A stretch of DNA of 64,000 bases from Bradyrhizobium sp. CCGB12 (lineage in GTDB: Bacteria > Pseudomonadota > Alphaproteobacteria > Rhizobiales > Xanthobacteraceae), in assembly GCF_024199845.1 (NCBI RefSeq), contig NZ_JANADO010000001.1, positions 2,170,001 through 2,234,000 on the forward strand. The letters run 5' to 3'. Positions within the stretch are counted from its first letter, which is position 1. The number at the start of each line of letters is the position of its first letter. The translations under genes were made by a program, and so were the position numbers. The notes under the pieces were generated by a model that searched no databases, was not told the DNA's origin, and saw only the letters and a list, made by a program, of their open reading frames with translations. This document shows, piece by piece, positions 1-11,223 of the stretch.

Positions 1-289
1 GTCGCGCAGCCTGTTCTGGCCGGCACCCTTCACCGCGCGCTCGCTGGTCAACGACCATATCAGGCGCTGGACCGGCCGCGAGGTCGAGCTCATGCAGCGC
101 GCGAGCGAGGTCGCCGTCGAGTATGTTGCGGCGAAGGCCGCGGGCAATTTCGAGGTCGCCGCCGTCTTTGCCGGCGAGGCGGTCGGGCTGATCCATGATA
201 TTCCGCCCGCCGCGGAGATCGTCGAACGCATCGCGACCGAGGCCGAGCAACTTTTGGCCGGTCGTCGCAATTCCATCGTGTCCGCCTGA
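1..289 (+). CDS. Nitronate monooxygenase-family protein, C-terminal fragment (cut by window start)
   Basis: The open frame runs in from the left edge (frame 2) and ends at the TGA at 287-289, so only the last ~95 residues are present. They carry the pattern TARSLVNDHIRRW ... FAGEAVGLIHDIPPAAEI, which I recognise as the C-terminal tail of class I nitronate monooxygenases / 2-nitropropane dioxygenase-like FMN proteins. The FMN-binding barrel lies outside the window. The internal ATG at 92 is not the start, because similarity continues upstream of it. A second protein of the same broad superfamily begins 15 bases downstream, so the two are probably co-transcribed. Confidence 0.8.
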   Translation, partial: SRSLFWPAPFTARSLVNDHIRRWTGREVELMQRASEVAVEYVAAKAAGNFEVAAVFAGEAVGLIHDIPPAAEIVERIATEAEQLLAGRRNSIVSA

Positions 290-304
290 ACTGCGAGAGA
301 ACCC

Positions 305-1749
<1,445 letters not shown>

Positions 1750-1767
1750 TTCTGAGGACGTGGTCCG

Positions 1768-1980
1768 ATGTGTCTGCTTTGCGACGATGAGAAGGCCTAT
1801 CAGGCCTATATGAACTATCTCGACAAGATGGAGCGGCAGGGCAAGGCTGCCGACCCCAATGTCGCCGTCAATGCCGTGCTCGATGAGATCGAGGCCGCTG
1901 CGAAAGCCGCCGCCAAAAAAGACGACCCGGCCAACGACAAGACCCTGTCTCCATTCTTCTGCAGCCCGATCAATAAATGA
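1768..1980 (+). CDS. Small uncharacterised protein between gatC and gatA, 70 aa
   Basis: Starts [20 protein letters not shown] and ends [10 protein letters not shown]. It is acidic to mixed in charge, probably helical, with an Ala/Lys-rich middle. Cys2 and Cys5 form a CxxC pair right at the N-terminus and a third Cys lies six residues from the end. There is no signal peptide or membrane segment. The gene begins 18 bases after gatC and its TGA overlaps the gatA ATG (ATGA at 1977-1980), which indicates translational coupling in one operon. I believe similar small proteins occur at this position in relatives but recognise no named domain. Function unknown; a link to the amidotransferase or metal binding is only a guess. 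Confidence 0.75.
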   Translation: MCLLCDDEKAYQAYMNYLDKMERQGKAADPNVAVNAVLDEIEAAAKAAAKKDDPANDKTLSPFFCSPINK

Positions 1981-3452
1981 CCGATTTGACATCGCTGACG
2001 CTCGCCGAGGCCCGCAAGGGCCTCGCGGCCAAGTCTTTCACGTCACTCGAACTGACCGACGCGCATCTGAATGCGATCGAGGCTGCGCGCGTGCTCAACG
2101 CCTTCGTGATGGAGACGCCCGACCAGGCGCGCGCGATGGCGCGCGAGGCGGACGCTGGGATCGCCAAGGGGGACGCCGGTCCGCTTGCCGGCATTCCGCT
2201 CGGCATCAAGGATCTGTTCGCAACCAAGGGCGTGCGCACCACGGCGTGCTCCAAGATCCTCGGCAATTTCGTGCCGACTTATGAATCGACCGTGACCTCG
2301 CAGCTCTGGCGCGACGGCGCCGTGATGCTCGGCAAGCTCAACAATGACGAGTTCGCGATGGGCTCGGCGAACGAGACCTCGTGCTTCGGCCCCGTCGGCA
2401 ATCCCTGGCGGCGCGAGGGAAGCAACACCACACTGGTGCCCGGCGGCTCGTCCGGTGGCTCGGCCTCGGCCGTGGCAGCGCTGCTCTGCATGGGCGCGAC
2501 TGCGACCGACACCGGCGGCTCGATCCGCCAGCCGGCAGCGTTCACCGCGACCGTCGGCATCAAGCCGACCTATGGCCGCTGCTCGCGCTGGGGCATCGTC
2601 GCCTTTGCCTCCTCGCTCGACCAGGCAGGTCCGATCGCACGCAGCGTGCGCGATGCCGCGATGCTGCTGCGCTCGATGGCCGGGCACGATCCAAAGGACA
2701 CGACCTCCGTCGACATGCCCGTGCCTGATTACGAGGCCGCGATCGGCAAGTCCGTGAAGAGCATCAGGATCGGCATTCCCAAGGAGTACCGCCTCGACGG
2801 TATGCCGGCCGAGATCGAGAAGCTGTGGAGCGAGGGCGCGGCCTGGCTGAAGGCGGCCGGCGCCGAGCTCGTCGAGGTGTCGCTGCCGCACACGAAATAC
2901 GCGCTGCCGGCCTATTACATCGTGGCACCCGCGGAGGCCTCGTCCAATCTCGCGCGCTATGATGGTGTCCGCTACGGCTTGCGCGAGTCGGCCAAGAACA
3001 TCATCGAGCAGTACGAGAACACCCGCGCCGAAGGCTTCGGTGCCGAGGTGAAGCGCCGCGTCATGATCGGCACCTATGTGCTGTCGGCAGGCTATTACGA
3101 CGCATACTATTTGCGCGCCCAGAAAGTGCGCACGCTGATCAAGAAGGATTTTGAGGACTGCTTCGCGAAAGGCGTCGACGCGATCCTGACGCCGGCGACG
3201 CCGTCGGCGGCCTTCGGCATCGGCGAGAAGGGCGGTGCCGATCCCGTCGAAATGTATCTCAACGACATCTTCACGGTGACCGTGAACATGGCGGGCCTGC
3301 CGGGCATCGCCGTGCCCGCCGGCAAGGACGCGCAGGGCCTGCCGCTCGGCCTGCAGCTGATCGGACGGCCCTTCGACGAGGAGACGCTGTTCTCGCTCGG
3401 CGAAGTGATTGAGCAGGCCGCAGGCCGCTTCACGCCCGCGAGGTGGTGGTGA
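1977..3452 (+). CDS. gatA: Glutamyl/aspartyl-tRNA amidotransferase subunit A, 491 aa
   Basis: Glutaminase subunit of GatCAB: hydrolyses glutamine and delivers ammonia to GatB for transamidation of misacylated tRNA. It is an amidase-signature enzyme with a visible Ser-cisSer-Lys triad: Lys78 in [10 protein letters not shown], Ser158 in PGGSSGGS and nucleophile Ser182 in [11 protein letters not shown]. Length matches the family. The ATG overlaps the upstream small gene by four bases, and the TGA overlaps the GTG of the downstream 94-aa gene, so this is a tight operon with gatC. gatB is not adjacent; a gene on the other strand intervenes. Confidence 0.97.
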   Translation: MTDLTSLTLAEARKGLAAKSFTSLELTDAHLNAIEAARVLNAFVMETPDQARAMAREADAGIAKGDAGPLAGIPLGIKDLFATKGVRTTACSKILGNFVPTYESTVTSQLWRDGAVMLGKLNNDEFAMGSANETSCFGPVGNPWRREGSNTTLVPGGSSGGSASAVAALLCMGATATDTGGSIRQPAAFTATVGIKPTYGRCSRWGIVAFASSLDQAGPIARSVRDAAMLLRSMAGHDPKDTTSVDMPVPDYEAAIGKSVKSIRIGIPKEYRLDGMPAEIEKLWSEGAAWLKAAGAELVEVSLPHTKYALPAYYIVAPAEASSNLARYDGVRYGLRESAKNIIEQYENTRAEGFGAEVKRRVMIGTYVLSAGYYDAYYLRAQKVRTLIKKDFEDCFAKGVDAILTPATPSAAFGIGEKGGADPVEMYLNDIFTVTVNMAGLPGIAVPAGKDAQGLPLGLQLIGRPFDEETLFSLGEVIEQAAGRFTPARWW

Positions 3453-3733
3453 ATGTCGCTGATTTCATCGCGAGCCTCGACGGCGCGGCACCTGCGCCGG
3501 ATTTGAACGCGCCGCTCGCCGGCCTCTGGTGGGCGGCAAAGGGCGACTGGGACCGCGCGCACAAGATCGTTCAGGACGACAGCAGCCGTGAGGCGGCCTG
3601 GGTGCACGCCTATCTGCACCGGGTCGAAGGTGATCTCGGCAATGCCGGCTACTGGTACCGCCAGGCCGGCCAGCCCGCGGCGAAGGATTCATTGGAAGCG
3701 GAGTGGGAGCGGATCGCAAAAGCTCTGATCTGA
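3449..3733 (+). CDS. Conserved-looking hypothetical protein downstream of gatA, 94 aa
   Basis: Contains [20 protein letters not shown] and [24 protein letters not shown], a single helical-hairpin pattern resembling small rhizobial proteins of this kind; no catalytic motif is seen. Three consecutive GTG codons (3443, 3446, 3449) could start it. The last is preferred because its GTGA overlaps the gatA TGA, the usual coupling arrangement. It converges on the FkbM methyltransferase gene, with 25 bases between the two stops. Function unknown. No signal peptide or transmembrane segment is visible. Confidence 0.75.
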   Translation: MNVADFIASLDGAAPAPDLNAPLAGLWWAAKGDWDRAHKIVQDDSSREAAWVHAYLHRVEGDLGNAGYWYRQAGQPAAKDSLEAEWERIAKALI

Positions 3734-3758
3734 ACGGCGCGCCCGCGATCGGACAGGC

Positions 3759-5201
3759 TCACCGCACGATGGTGTTCGGCACGGCGCCAGAGCGCCAAGT
3801 CTCGGCGTTGGCATGGTCGGCTGCGGCCGAGAGCAGACGCGAGGGCACGTCGATCTGGCGGTTGGCGCGGGCGCGCTGAAGGATGCGCCGGCGTTCGATC
3901 TCGATGCAAGCGAGCGGGTGCCTTGCCAGCCAGTCGAGATCAATGCGCGAGGCCGCAAACCACGAGGAGTGGGACGCGCTCAGCTCGAGCTGTTCCAGCG
4001 CGGCGGCCACGAACCATCCGACAGGATCGGTACCAGGTGCAACATGGTCGAACCGTGGACACGCCGGCCAGAATGGCTCCGCGATCCGGCCCTTTCCCCC
4101 CTTGAGGACATCGGCCACGAGTTGCAGCGCGCCGACGGCTACACTGCGGTATCCTAGGTCCGATGCGATGCGGGCGAGCGTCGAAAGCCGCGGCAGCGAG
4201 GCCTGTTTCCGGCACAACGGTTCGAGTGTGCCGTAGGCGTGCTTCAGTGCGGCGTAGCGGACGGGCCAGGTGAGATCCCGCGAGCGCCACAGGGCGTAGC
4301 ACGCGAGCGAATCCCGATAGACCGCATCATCCGCGACCGAACCGCCCGACAGGGCCGCGAAGATCGAGGCAAAGGGTTGTGCCTCGAACAAGGCCAGTGC
4401 CTTGGTGCGCGCGGCGTCGTCGAGCTCCCAATGCGGCATGGTTTCGATCAGCAAGCCGTCATGGGCCAGGGCGGCGGCACGGTCGGGTTTGGCAGAGAAG
4501 AGGTTCAGCTCGAAAGCATCGAGCGGCTCGCCGGTCTGCACGGGAACCAGGAGCGGAGCGCCGTCAAGCAGGCGGTAAATGCCGAACCCCAGTTTCGCGA
4601 AGGCGGCCGGCAGATTGTCGTTCTGCTTGGGGCCGGCCTTCACCTCGAACATGACAAGGGGCGAATGTTTGGAGAAGAAGGCGGTTGCGCCAACCAGGAT
4701 GCGCTCTTCCTCGCCTTCGGCATCGATCTTGACGAAGTCGATCGAGCTCCAATTTCTCGATGTCAGTTCATTGTCCAACGATGTGATCCGAATGGCCTCG
4801 GTGGGACCGTCGCCGTCAAGCGAATTGAGTTCGCTCGATGTGCCGAGCACCAATCGGCCCTCGCGGGCGCTGTCGGAGAGTGCCGCATCGACGAGATGCA
4901 GATTGGCCGCTCCGTTCTTCGCCTTGCTGAGCGCGAGCAGGCGGCGCGGCTCGCTCGCAGGTTCATAGGCGAAGACCTGGCCCTCCGGGCCGACCAGCCG
5001 CGCCATCGGGAGGCTGTAAACGCCGAGATTGGCTCCGATGTCGAGCGCAGTCATCCCCGGTTTCAGCCAGCGCGAAAGAAACGCTGGCTCCTTTTCGAAC
5101 CACTTCTCCTGCTCGAGAATGACATAGGTCGTGATTGCGTCGAGCGACGGCGGCACGACAATATGTGTCCCGTCCGCCATGCGAAGCGACAATTGCCCCA
5201 T
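3759..5201 (-). CDS. FkbM family methyltransferase with long C-terminal extension, 480 aa
   Basis: SAM-dependent O-methyltransferase of the FkbM type, a family often acting on sugars or other surface molecules. The SAM-binding region is clear: [16 protein letters not shown] (52-67), VFAYEP (76-81) and [14 protein letters not shown] (156-169). About the first 240 residues form this domain. The C-terminal half (about 245-480) is an additional helical region rich in Ala, Leu and Trp that I cannot assign. The gene lies between gatA and gatB on the opposite strand. Its ATG is about 190 bases from the divergent gatB start. The acceptor substrate is unknown. Confidence 0.82.
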   Translation of the reverse strand: MGQLSLRMADGTHIVVPPSLDAITTYVILEQEKWFEKEPAFLSRWLKPGMTALDIGANLGVYSLPMARLVGPEGQVFAYEPASEPRRLLALSKAKNGAANLHLVDAALSDSAREGRLVLGTSSELNSLDGDGPTEAIRITSLDNELTSRNWSSIDFVKIDAEGEEERILVGATAFFSKHSPLVMFEVKAGPKQNDNLPAAFAKLGFGIYRLLDGAPLLVPVQTGEPLDAFELNLFSAKPDRAAALAHDGLLIETMPHWELDDAARTKALALFEAQPFASIFAALSGGSVADDAVYRDSLACYALWRSRDLTWPVRYAALKHAYGTLEPLCRKQASLPRLSTLARIASDLGYRSVAVGALQLVADVLKGGKGRIAEPFWPACPRFDHVAPGTDPVGWFVAAALEQLELSASHSSWFAASRIDLDWLARHPLACIEIERRRILQRARANRQIDVPSRLLSAAADHANAETWRSGAVPNTIVR

Positions 5202-5388
5202 TGTTTTTCCCCGTCAGCCGACTGCGGAGTCTTCATGGCACGGATCACGTGTGGGTTCACGTCAAATCGTGCCGAGGTTGCGCAGGTTGCATCGCCACCT
5301 GCATCGGCTTATCTGTCGCTTGCCAAGCCTTGCCCGTGGCAATGGCCACCCTTTGATCATTCCTCCAGCACGGAACGACACTTTCGCC

Positions 5389-6873
5389 ATGACCGCTGAC
5401 GCGACACCCCACAAGCTTCTCAAGGGCGCCACCGGCGATTGGGAGATGGTCATCGGCATGGAGATCCATGCCCAGGTAACCTCGAACTCAAAACTGTTCT
5501 CGGGCGCATCGACCGCGTTCGGCGGCGAGCCGAACAGCCATGTGTCGCTGGTCGACGCCGCGATGCCGGGCATGCTGCCCGTCCTCAACGAGGAATGCGT
5601 CAGGCAGGCTGTCCGGACCGGGCTCGGTCTCAACGCGAAGATCAATCTGCGCTCGGTGTTCGACCGCAAGAACTATTTCTATCCGGACCTGCCGCAGGGC
5701 TACCAGATCAGCCAGTACAAGTCGCCCGTGGTAGGCGAGGGCGAGGTGCTGGTCGAGCTCGACGGCGGCCGCAGCGTCAGCATCGGCATCGAGCGCCTGC
5801 ACCTTGAGCAGGATGCCGGCAAGCTGCTGCATGACCGGTCGCCGACGATGACCAATGTCGACCTCAACCGTTCCGGCGTGGCGCTGATGGAGATCGTCTC
5901 AAAACCGGACATCCGCGATGCCGAGCAGGCCAAGGCCTATGTGACCAAGCTGCGCTCGATCCTGCGTTATCTCGGCACCTGCGACGGCGACATGGAGAAG
6001 GGATCCTTGCGCGCCGACGTCAACGTCTCCGTGCGCAAGCCGGGCGCGCCGCTCGGCACCCGCTGCGAGATCAAGAACATGAACTCGATCAACTTCATCG
6101 GCCAGGCGATCGAGTACGAGGCACGTCGCCAGATCGAGATCCTCGAGGATGGCGGGGCGATCGACCAGGAAACGCGGCTCTACGATCCCAACAAGGGCGA
6201 GACGCGCTCGATGCGGTCCAAGGAGGAGGCGCACGACTATCGCTACTTCCCCGATCCGGATCTGCTGCCGCTGGAGTTCTCGCAAAGCTTCGTTGACGAG
6301 CTGAAGGCTGAGCTCCCCGAACTGCCGGACCAGAAGAAGACGCGCTTCGTCGCCGATTTCGGCCTGTCAGCTTATGACGCGAGCGTGCTCGTCGCCGAGC
6401 GTGAGAGCGCTGTGTTCTACGAGACGGTGCTGGACAAGCTCGGCAACCGCGCCCGCGATGGCAAGATGGCAGCGAACTGGGTGATCAACGAGCTGTTCGG
6501 CCGTCTCAACAAGGAAGGCCGGGACATTACGGGCTCTCCCGTCAACGCCGAACAGCTCTCGGGGATCATCGACCTGATCGGCGAGGGCACCATCTCGGGC
6601 AAGATCGCCAAGGATCTGTTCGAGATCGTCTGGCAGGAGGGCGGCGATCCCCGCGCGCTCGTGGAAAGCCGCGGCATGAAGCAGGTCACGGATCTTTCGG
6701 CGATCGAAAAGGTTGTCGACGACATCATCGCGGCCAATCCCGACAAGGCGGCGCAGGTGAAGGACAAGCCACAGTCGCTCGGCTGGTTCGTCGGCCAGGT
6801 GATGAAGGCGTCCGGCGGCAAGGCCAACCCGCAGAGCGTCAACGACCTGCTCAAGTCCAAGCTCGGCGTCTGA
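5389..6873 (+). CDS. gatB: Aspartyl/glutamyl-tRNA amidotransferase subunit B, 494 aa
   Basis: Kinase/transamidase subunit of GatCAB: activates the misacylated tRNA with ATP and amidates it. Recognisable blocks: [38 protein letters not shown] and [18 protein letters not shown] in the catalytic cradle, then a helical domain and the C-terminal YqeY-like tail with [19 protein letters not shown]. The frame is open upstream to 5131, but the family begins near [11 protein letters not shown], so the ATG at 5389 is chosen. It is separated from gatCA by an opposed methyltransferase and must have its own promoter in 5202-5388. Confidence 0.96.
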   Translation: MTADATPHKLLKGATGDWEMVIGMEIHAQVTSNSKLFSGASTAFGGEPNSHVSLVDAAMPGMLPVLNEECVRQAVRTGLGLNAKINLRSVFDRKNYFYPDLPQGYQISQYKSPVVGEGEVLVELDGGRSVSIGIERLHLEQDAGKLLHDRSPTMTNVDLNRSGVALMEIVSKPDIRDAEQAKAYVTKLRSILRYLGTCDGDMEKGSLRADVNVSVRKPGAPLGTRCEIKNMNSINFIGQAIEYEARRQIEILEDGGAIDQETRLYDPNKGETRSMRSKEEAHDYRYFPDPDLLPLEFSQSFVDELKAELPELPDQKKTRFVADFGLSAYDASVLVAERESAVFYETVLDKLGNRARDGKMAANWVINELFGRLNKEGRDITGSPVNAEQLSGIIDLIGEGTISGKIAKDLFEIVWQEGGDPRALVESRGMKQVTDLSAIEKVVDDIIAANPDKAAQVKDKPQSLGWFVGQVMKASGGKANPQSVNDLLKSKLGV

Positions 6874-6888
6874 TCTCACGCGTTCGAA

Positions 6889-6920
6889 CGAGGTGACGGA
6901 CACGCGTCGTCACCTCGCTT
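6889..6920 (+). terminator. Stem-loop after gatB, probable terminator
   Basis: A 10-bp perfect stem, CGAGGTGACG at 6889-6898 paired with CGTCACCTCG at 6908-6917, begins 15 bases after the gatB stop and is followed by CTTTAG. The T-tract is weak. Confidence 0.55.
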
Positions 6921-7438
6921 TAGGCTCGGTGCGACGCTCGCGCGCATCCTCGACGGCAAACTTGATCCTGCTCGACGGCGACGCGGCGGCCGAATCGGCA
7001 TCACGCGATTCGCGCAAAACGGCGGCTTGCGTACGCCCTGACGAGCGCTCGCGCCGTTAAGCATGAAAATATTTTCGTTGCCAAAAGTCGCGACTCAGAG
7101 TCCGCGGAACGCCTTCGCGAGGCGATCACGGGATCGGCGATCCCAGTGCTCGCATCGATCATGCACGCTGCATGCGTGTAGAAAAATACTTGCTGCATAG
7201 TGTTTTCCTGCAATCGCATCGCTCGCAAACATCGAGGATGCGCTCACCCGACGCGATCGAGAGCGCACGTCATGCAGTGCGCTTGCGTCGCGCTCGCCAA
7301 GCGCAGGCGCGTTGCGTCGTCAACACTTCTTTAAGCGAGACGCTGTTTTTTTCTTCGTGTTGGTGTATTCGGGATGAAGTGCATTCGATCCCCGACTGCA
7401 CGCAGCGATTAAAGCCATCTCACACATCGGAGGGCAAC
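6921..7438. other. Long noncoding stretch upstream of the Lys/Ala-rich mini-protein
   Basis: No convincing gene is seen on either strand. The right half holds a palindromic GCATGCACGCTGCATGCGTG-like patch near 7160-7178, a T-rich run near 7344-7356 and a good Shine-Dalgarno sequence (GGAGGG at 7428-7433) serving the ATG at 7439. It probably contains the promoter and a long 5' leader of that mini-gene, but no specific promoter can be assigned. Confidence 0.4.
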
Positions 7439-7531
7439 ATGGCCAAGAAAGCGAAGAAGGCGAAGAAGGCGAAGAGCGCAGTGAAGAAGACTGCGAAGAA
7501 GACCCGCAAGGTCGCGAAGAAGAAGAAGTAA
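7439..7531 (+). CDS. Lys/Ala-rich histone H1-like mini-protein, 30 aa
   Basis: The whole product reads MAKKAKKAKKAKSAVKKTA followed by KKTRKVAKKKK. About half of the residues are Lys or Arg, arranged as repeated AKK/KKA units like the C-terminal tail of histone H1 and bacterial HU/AlgP-type extensions. A strong Shine-Dalgarno (GGAGGG) lies five bases upstream, which argues for real translation. Such a tail usually binds DNA or RNA non-specifically, so a nucleoid-associated role is plausible but unproven. It is flanked by long noncoding DNA on both sides, so it is probably monocistronic. A hairpin lies at 7547-7568. Confidence 0.7.
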   Translation: MAKKAKKAKKAKSAVKKTAKKTRKVAKKKK

Positions 7532-8446
7532 CTTCGCTTCTGAAGTTGCCGGCTCCAGCTAGCCGGCACGTCATCAGCGCCTTCTAGAGGTTCTGGTCGA
7601 CGATAGAGGGTGTCGGCGAGACATCAGGTCAACGGTCGGACCGTTCTCTTTCACGGTCCGGCAGAAGAAACGAGTTTTCTTCGTTCGGTGCGGCTCTCCG
7701 TAAGGGGCTCCGCACTTTCACAAGCGGCCTTCGGGCCAACGTGGAATCTGACCCTGACGTGTTCGCCGACGCCCTCGTTCTCCTGAGGCCGGGGTATTGC
7801 CGGCATTCCTTTCCCCCACATTACTGATCTGACCCGTGCCATGGCCGCGCTGCCTTGGGCAGGCGAAGGCTGCGCGCATCGGCTGCTCGCTGCAGTCAGC
7901 GCGTCGTTCCAGGTGTACGGTGTCATCGCCCGGCATCGCCCCGGCGATCCCAGCCCGCCGCAGCTTCTCGGCGGATCACGGCTGCCTCTGGAATACTGGG
8001 TCACCCACCGGCCGCCTTCGCTGAAGTTTCGGCGCTCCAAGATCGCAAGCCCCGGCGAAGCCTTGGCGTAGCCCGGTCGCCGGTGACGACAAGCGCGCGG
8101 GACGCTGCAGGACATGTGCCATAGCGCGCGATGGTTATCGATGTCCTGAAATCCCAGGGTAAACCGAATCTGACGAACGGCCGAAGTGCCTGCAAATCAT
8201 GGACTTCTTGGATTCCGTGCGTCGCCGCGGCGCGCCCGCGTTTACGTCTGCTTCATCGCGATACTTAAACTGCCATTCAAATTTGCCCGCCATCATCGCC
8301 TCCAACAAGCCGGCAAACGGCATGGGCAAGAAGACCTTGGGGATGAGTTGAACAGCGCATGATCCCGGGAAGGGTCATGCGGATCAGAGTTGGACGGGAG
8401 CCGCGCTCGGGGGAACGAGGCGGCATAAGAAAAAAGGGGATGCGAC
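7532..8446. other. About 915 bases without a supportable gene
   Basis: Short open frames exist on both strands but overlap each other, lack ribosome binding sites and resemble no family I know. Structures seen: a TGCCGGCT/AGCCGGCA stem at 7547-7568 just after the mini-gene, a GAAGAAA...TTTCTTC-type stem near 7664-7682, and a GTGCGG...CCGCAC stem near 7689-7715. It may be decayed coding sequence or may hold unrecognised RNA genes. Confidence 0.4.
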
Positions 8447-8713
8447 ATGTTTCAGGGTACTTTCGATCTGGAGACGGCGACGCCGATCGACGCCAGCGCG
8501 CTGTCGGACGTGCTGTTCGAACGCGGGATCTATTGGGCGAGCGGCCGCTCAGGCCTCGTCGATCTCGTCGCCGCGCATAAATGGTTCAACCTCGCCGCGC
8601 TGAAGGGCCGCAAGGACGCCGTTGCGCTGCGCCAGGAAGTCGCCGGGCAGATGTCGGAAGCCGAGATCTCGGCCGCACAGCGCGAGGCGCGGGCGTGGGT
8701 TTCCGCCCACTGA
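8447..8713 (+). CDS. Sel1-like repeat protein, 88 aa
   Basis: Small cytoplasmic protein with one degenerate Sel1-like (TPR-related) helical pair: YWASGRSGLVDLVAAHKW, then FNLAALKGRKDAVALRQEVA, ending with MSEAEISAAQREARAWVSAH. The AHKWFNLAA core is the characteristic Sel1 signature. No signal peptide or enzyme motif is visible. Many alphaproteobacteria carry a single-repeat protein of this length; its role, presumably protein binding, is not established. It is isolated, with 733 bases of noncoding DNA close upstream and a convergent glycosyltransferase gene downstream. Confidence 0.8.
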   Translation: MFQGTFDLETATPIDASALSDVLFERGIYWASGRSGLVDLVAAHKWFNLAALKGRKDAVALRQEVAGQMSEAEISAAQREARAWVSAH

Positions 8714-8777
8714 GCGCTTCACCTCGCCATGGGGGGAGCGAACCTTGACCGGTCGGTGCGACCGCGCCAAGGCAGCC

Positions 8778-10799
8778 TCAGGGTGAGGTTTCGACGGCAA
8801 ACGAGGCCGGCGCTTCGCCGGCGCAATGCTGGCGCCACATTTCATTGAAGGCCTTTTCGATGTGACGCGTCATGCTCACGGTATCGAAGTGAGGCCAAGT
8901 GGACCGATGCGCCGCCAGCTTGCTCCTAAGGGCGGCTCGAACTTTGGGATCGCGCGCGATCCGAAGCGCCAAACCCTCATATTCGTCCAGCGATCGCGTC
9001 ACCAGGTCAGGAAGGCCGACGGCATTCAGGAGACTGGCTGCAACACGTCCCGCAAAGGTGGTGCCGACGCAGGTGAGGACCGGCAAGCCAGCCCAAAGGG
9101 CGTCGCTGGCACCGGTATGGGCGTTGTAGGGCAATGTGTCCAAGAACAGATCGGCAAGTTGGTGGCGTGCCAAGTGTTCGTCGGCAGGGACCTGTGGCGC
9201 GAACACGATCCGCTCGGCGGCGATGCCGCGTGCAACGGCTGCGCGCCTGAGATTCTCCTTGGCGATCGGATCTCCATCGAGCAGCCAAAGGACGCTTTCG
9301 GGTGTCTTGGCAAGCAGCCTCATCCAGACATCGAACAGCAGGGGCGTGATCTTGAGGGGCCTGTTGAATGCGCAGTAGACGAACGCATCATCCGCCAGTC
9401 CGACCTCGCTCCGGCTGGGTGGATTTGGCAGGAGCGGGCGCTTCCCGTCGGTCGCCTGATAGCTGTCGGGAAGATAGACCACCTTTTCGGCGTAATGCTG
9501 CTGCTCTGCCTCGGGAATGACGATCCGGTCGGCCATGAGATAGTCGATATAGGAGGCGCCCATCGTGCCGGGAAAGCCGAGATAGCTGACCTGGATGGGA
9601 GCCGGCCGGCACGCGAGGATTTTCGGCCGCGCACCGGCGGTGAAGCCGCCGAGATCGACGAGGATCTCGATGTCGAGCCGGCGTATCAGCTTGATCACGT
9701 CCTCGTCGGCAAGATGGCTGACGTCTTCAAAGCGTTCGAATGCTGCCTTCAGGCGGTTGCGCATCTCGCTCCGGTCATCCGGTCCGTAGGAGATGGCGCT
9801 GATGTCGAAGCGCTCGCGATCGTGCTCCTCGAAGACGCCCGCCATCAAATGCGCGGTGGCGTGATTGCGAAAATCGGCGGACATGTACGCGACGCGCAGC
9901 CGGGAAACCGGTGACGGCGTTCTGGGTATCGCAGCACTCCGATCCGGGGCCACGTTGGCGACATATGTCTTCGCACAGATCAATTGGTGTGCAGGAGATG
10001 TCGAGGCATGAAAGAAAGTGAAGGGGTCGATCAGCACGCCCAATTCGACGGCCTCGTCCAGGGCGGCCTGTTCACGTTCGAAGCTGCGCCAGTCGGCGCG
10101 CTTCCGCCTGGACGCAACGAGCTTGCTCAGCGCGAACGGAAAGGCCTTGTCCAGTGCGACCGTTCTCTCGAGCGCTCCGATCGCTTCGTCGTCTCGACCC
10201 ATCTCGGTAAGGACCTCAGACAACGCGAAATGGTACTGTGGATTCGACGGTGCAAGCTCGACGGCGCTTTGGTAGTTCTGATGCGCTTCGTCAAGCTGAC
10301 CGAGCTGCCGGAACGCACTGCCTCGGTTTGCGAACGCCGCGCTCGACGGCGTGATCGCAATGGCGCGATCAAATTCGGCGATGGCGCCGTGGAGCTCCTG
10401 CCGTGCAATCAGGACCGCTCCGCGATTGAGATGCGCATCGGCGAAGTTCGGAGACAGGGCAATCACTTTCGCAAACCAGGCGAGCGCATCGTCTGTCTTG
10501 TCCAATGCACGCAGCACGTTGGCATAGTTGAAGAGAACGTCGGGATTGCCGGGATCGACGCGGGCAGCCTTCTTCAGCAATGGCTCGGCGTCCGCAAAAT
10601 TGCCGCGCTGGGCGTACAGCAGCCCCAGCATATGGAGCGCGACGGCATGCGTTCTGCTCCCCCTCAGGATCGTCGTGTAGGCCCGTTCCGCGTCCGACAG
10701 ATTACCCGAACGGTGCGCCGCAATTGCCTGGTCCAGAATAGTGGACGGATGGAGTGAGGAGGGCGCCGAAGCTCCCTTGTTGCGGCCTTGTTGCGACAT
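8778..10799 (-). CDS. TPR / SPINDLY-type (GT41) glycosyltransferase, 673 aa
   Basis: Likely cytoplasmic protein O-glycosyltransferase. The N-terminal ~270 residues hold about six tetratricopeptide repeats (for example AERAYTTILRGSRTHAVALH, then PDVLFNYANVLRALDKTDDA). The C-terminal ~370 residues match the O-GlcNAc transferase SPINDLY-like domain: RVAYMSADFRNHATAHL, VDLGGFTAGARPKIL, QVSYLGFPGTMGASYIDYL, and DLFLDTLPYNAHTGASDALW near the nucleotide-sugar site. The frame extends upstream to an ATG at 10883, but MSQQGRNKGASAPSS at 10799 is a more natural start. It is divergent from a second GT41 protein, with tRNA-Ser between. Acceptor proteins are unknown; flagellin or surface proteins are possible. 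Confidence 0.88.
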   Translation of the reverse strand: MSQQGRNKGASAPSSLHPSTILDQAIAAHRSGNLSDAERAYTTILRGSRTHAVALHMLGLLYAQRGNFADAEPLLKKAARVDPGNPDVLFNYANVLRALDKTDDALAWFAKVIALSPNFADAHLNRGAVLIARQELHGAIAEFDRAIAITPSSAAFANRGSAFRQLGQLDEAHQNYQSAVELAPSNPQYHFALSEVLTEMGRDDEAIGALERTVALDKAFPFALSKLVASRRKRADWRSFEREQAALDEAVELGVLIDPFTFFHASTSPAHQLICAKTYVANVAPDRSAAIPRTPSPVSRLRVAYMSADFRNHATAHLMAGVFEEHDRERFDISAISYGPDDRSEMRNRLKAAFERFEDVSHLADEDVIKLIRRLDIEILVDLGGFTAGARPKILACRPAPIQVSYLGFPGTMGASYIDYLMADRIVIPEAEQQHYAEKVVYLPDSYQATDGKRPLLPNPPSRSEVGLADDAFVYCAFNRPLKITPLLFDVWMRLLAKTPESVLWLLDGDPIAKENLRRAAVARGIAAERIVFAPQVPADEHLARHQLADLFLDTLPYNAHTGASDALWAGLPVLTCVGTTFAGRVAASLLNAVGLPDLVTRSLDEYEGLALRIARDPKVRAALRSKLAAHRSTWPHFDTVSMTRHIEKAFNEMWRQHCAGEAPASFAVETSP

Positions 10800-11129
10800 G
10801 TGATTGGGTTTCTGGACCCCGATGTCGGGTCTGTGCTTGGCGAACGGTGCAAAAACACTAGTCGCCTTTCCTGGAGAGAACAACGGCCGCGCCGCTCGCG
10901 CTTCAAGGCGCGTAACGACCGAGCTTGTGCCGGGATTTGGCGTGCGACGATGCAGGCCAACTGATGGAGATCCGCTTGCGAGCGCGACGATGGCCTGCCG
11001 AGGCGGACGTCACCGCCCGATCCGTCCCCGGCATCCATCGCTCTCAAAGCCTTTCATGTGTAAAGAAATCCGCTCGCCCCAATTCTGCCGCTTGCGGCCC
11101 GCCTCCGTGTCGGGCATACCCGGCGTGTT

Positions 11130-11223
11130 GGAGACGTGGCCGAGTGGCTGAAGGCGGCGGTTTGCTAAACCGTTATAGGCTTGTAAAGGCCTATCGAGGG
11201 TTCGAATCCCTCCGTCTCCGCCA
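11130..11223 (+). tRNA. tRNA-Ser (anticodon GCU)
   Basis: Acceptor stem GGAGACG (11130-11136) pairs with CGTCTCC (11213-11219), discriminator G, and an encoded CCA at 11221-11223. The anticodon stem GCGGT/ACCGT frames the loop TTGCTAA with anticodon GCT at 11164-11166, reading AGC/AGU. A long variable arm (TATAGGCTTGTAAAGGCCTA region) and GGTTCGAATCC T-loop are typical of class II tRNA-Ser. Confidence 0.97.

Noticed and set aside
7836..8124. Several overlapping plus-strand open frames in the gene-free stretch
   Set aside because: They share the same DNA in different frames, lack ribosome sites, and match nothing recognised.
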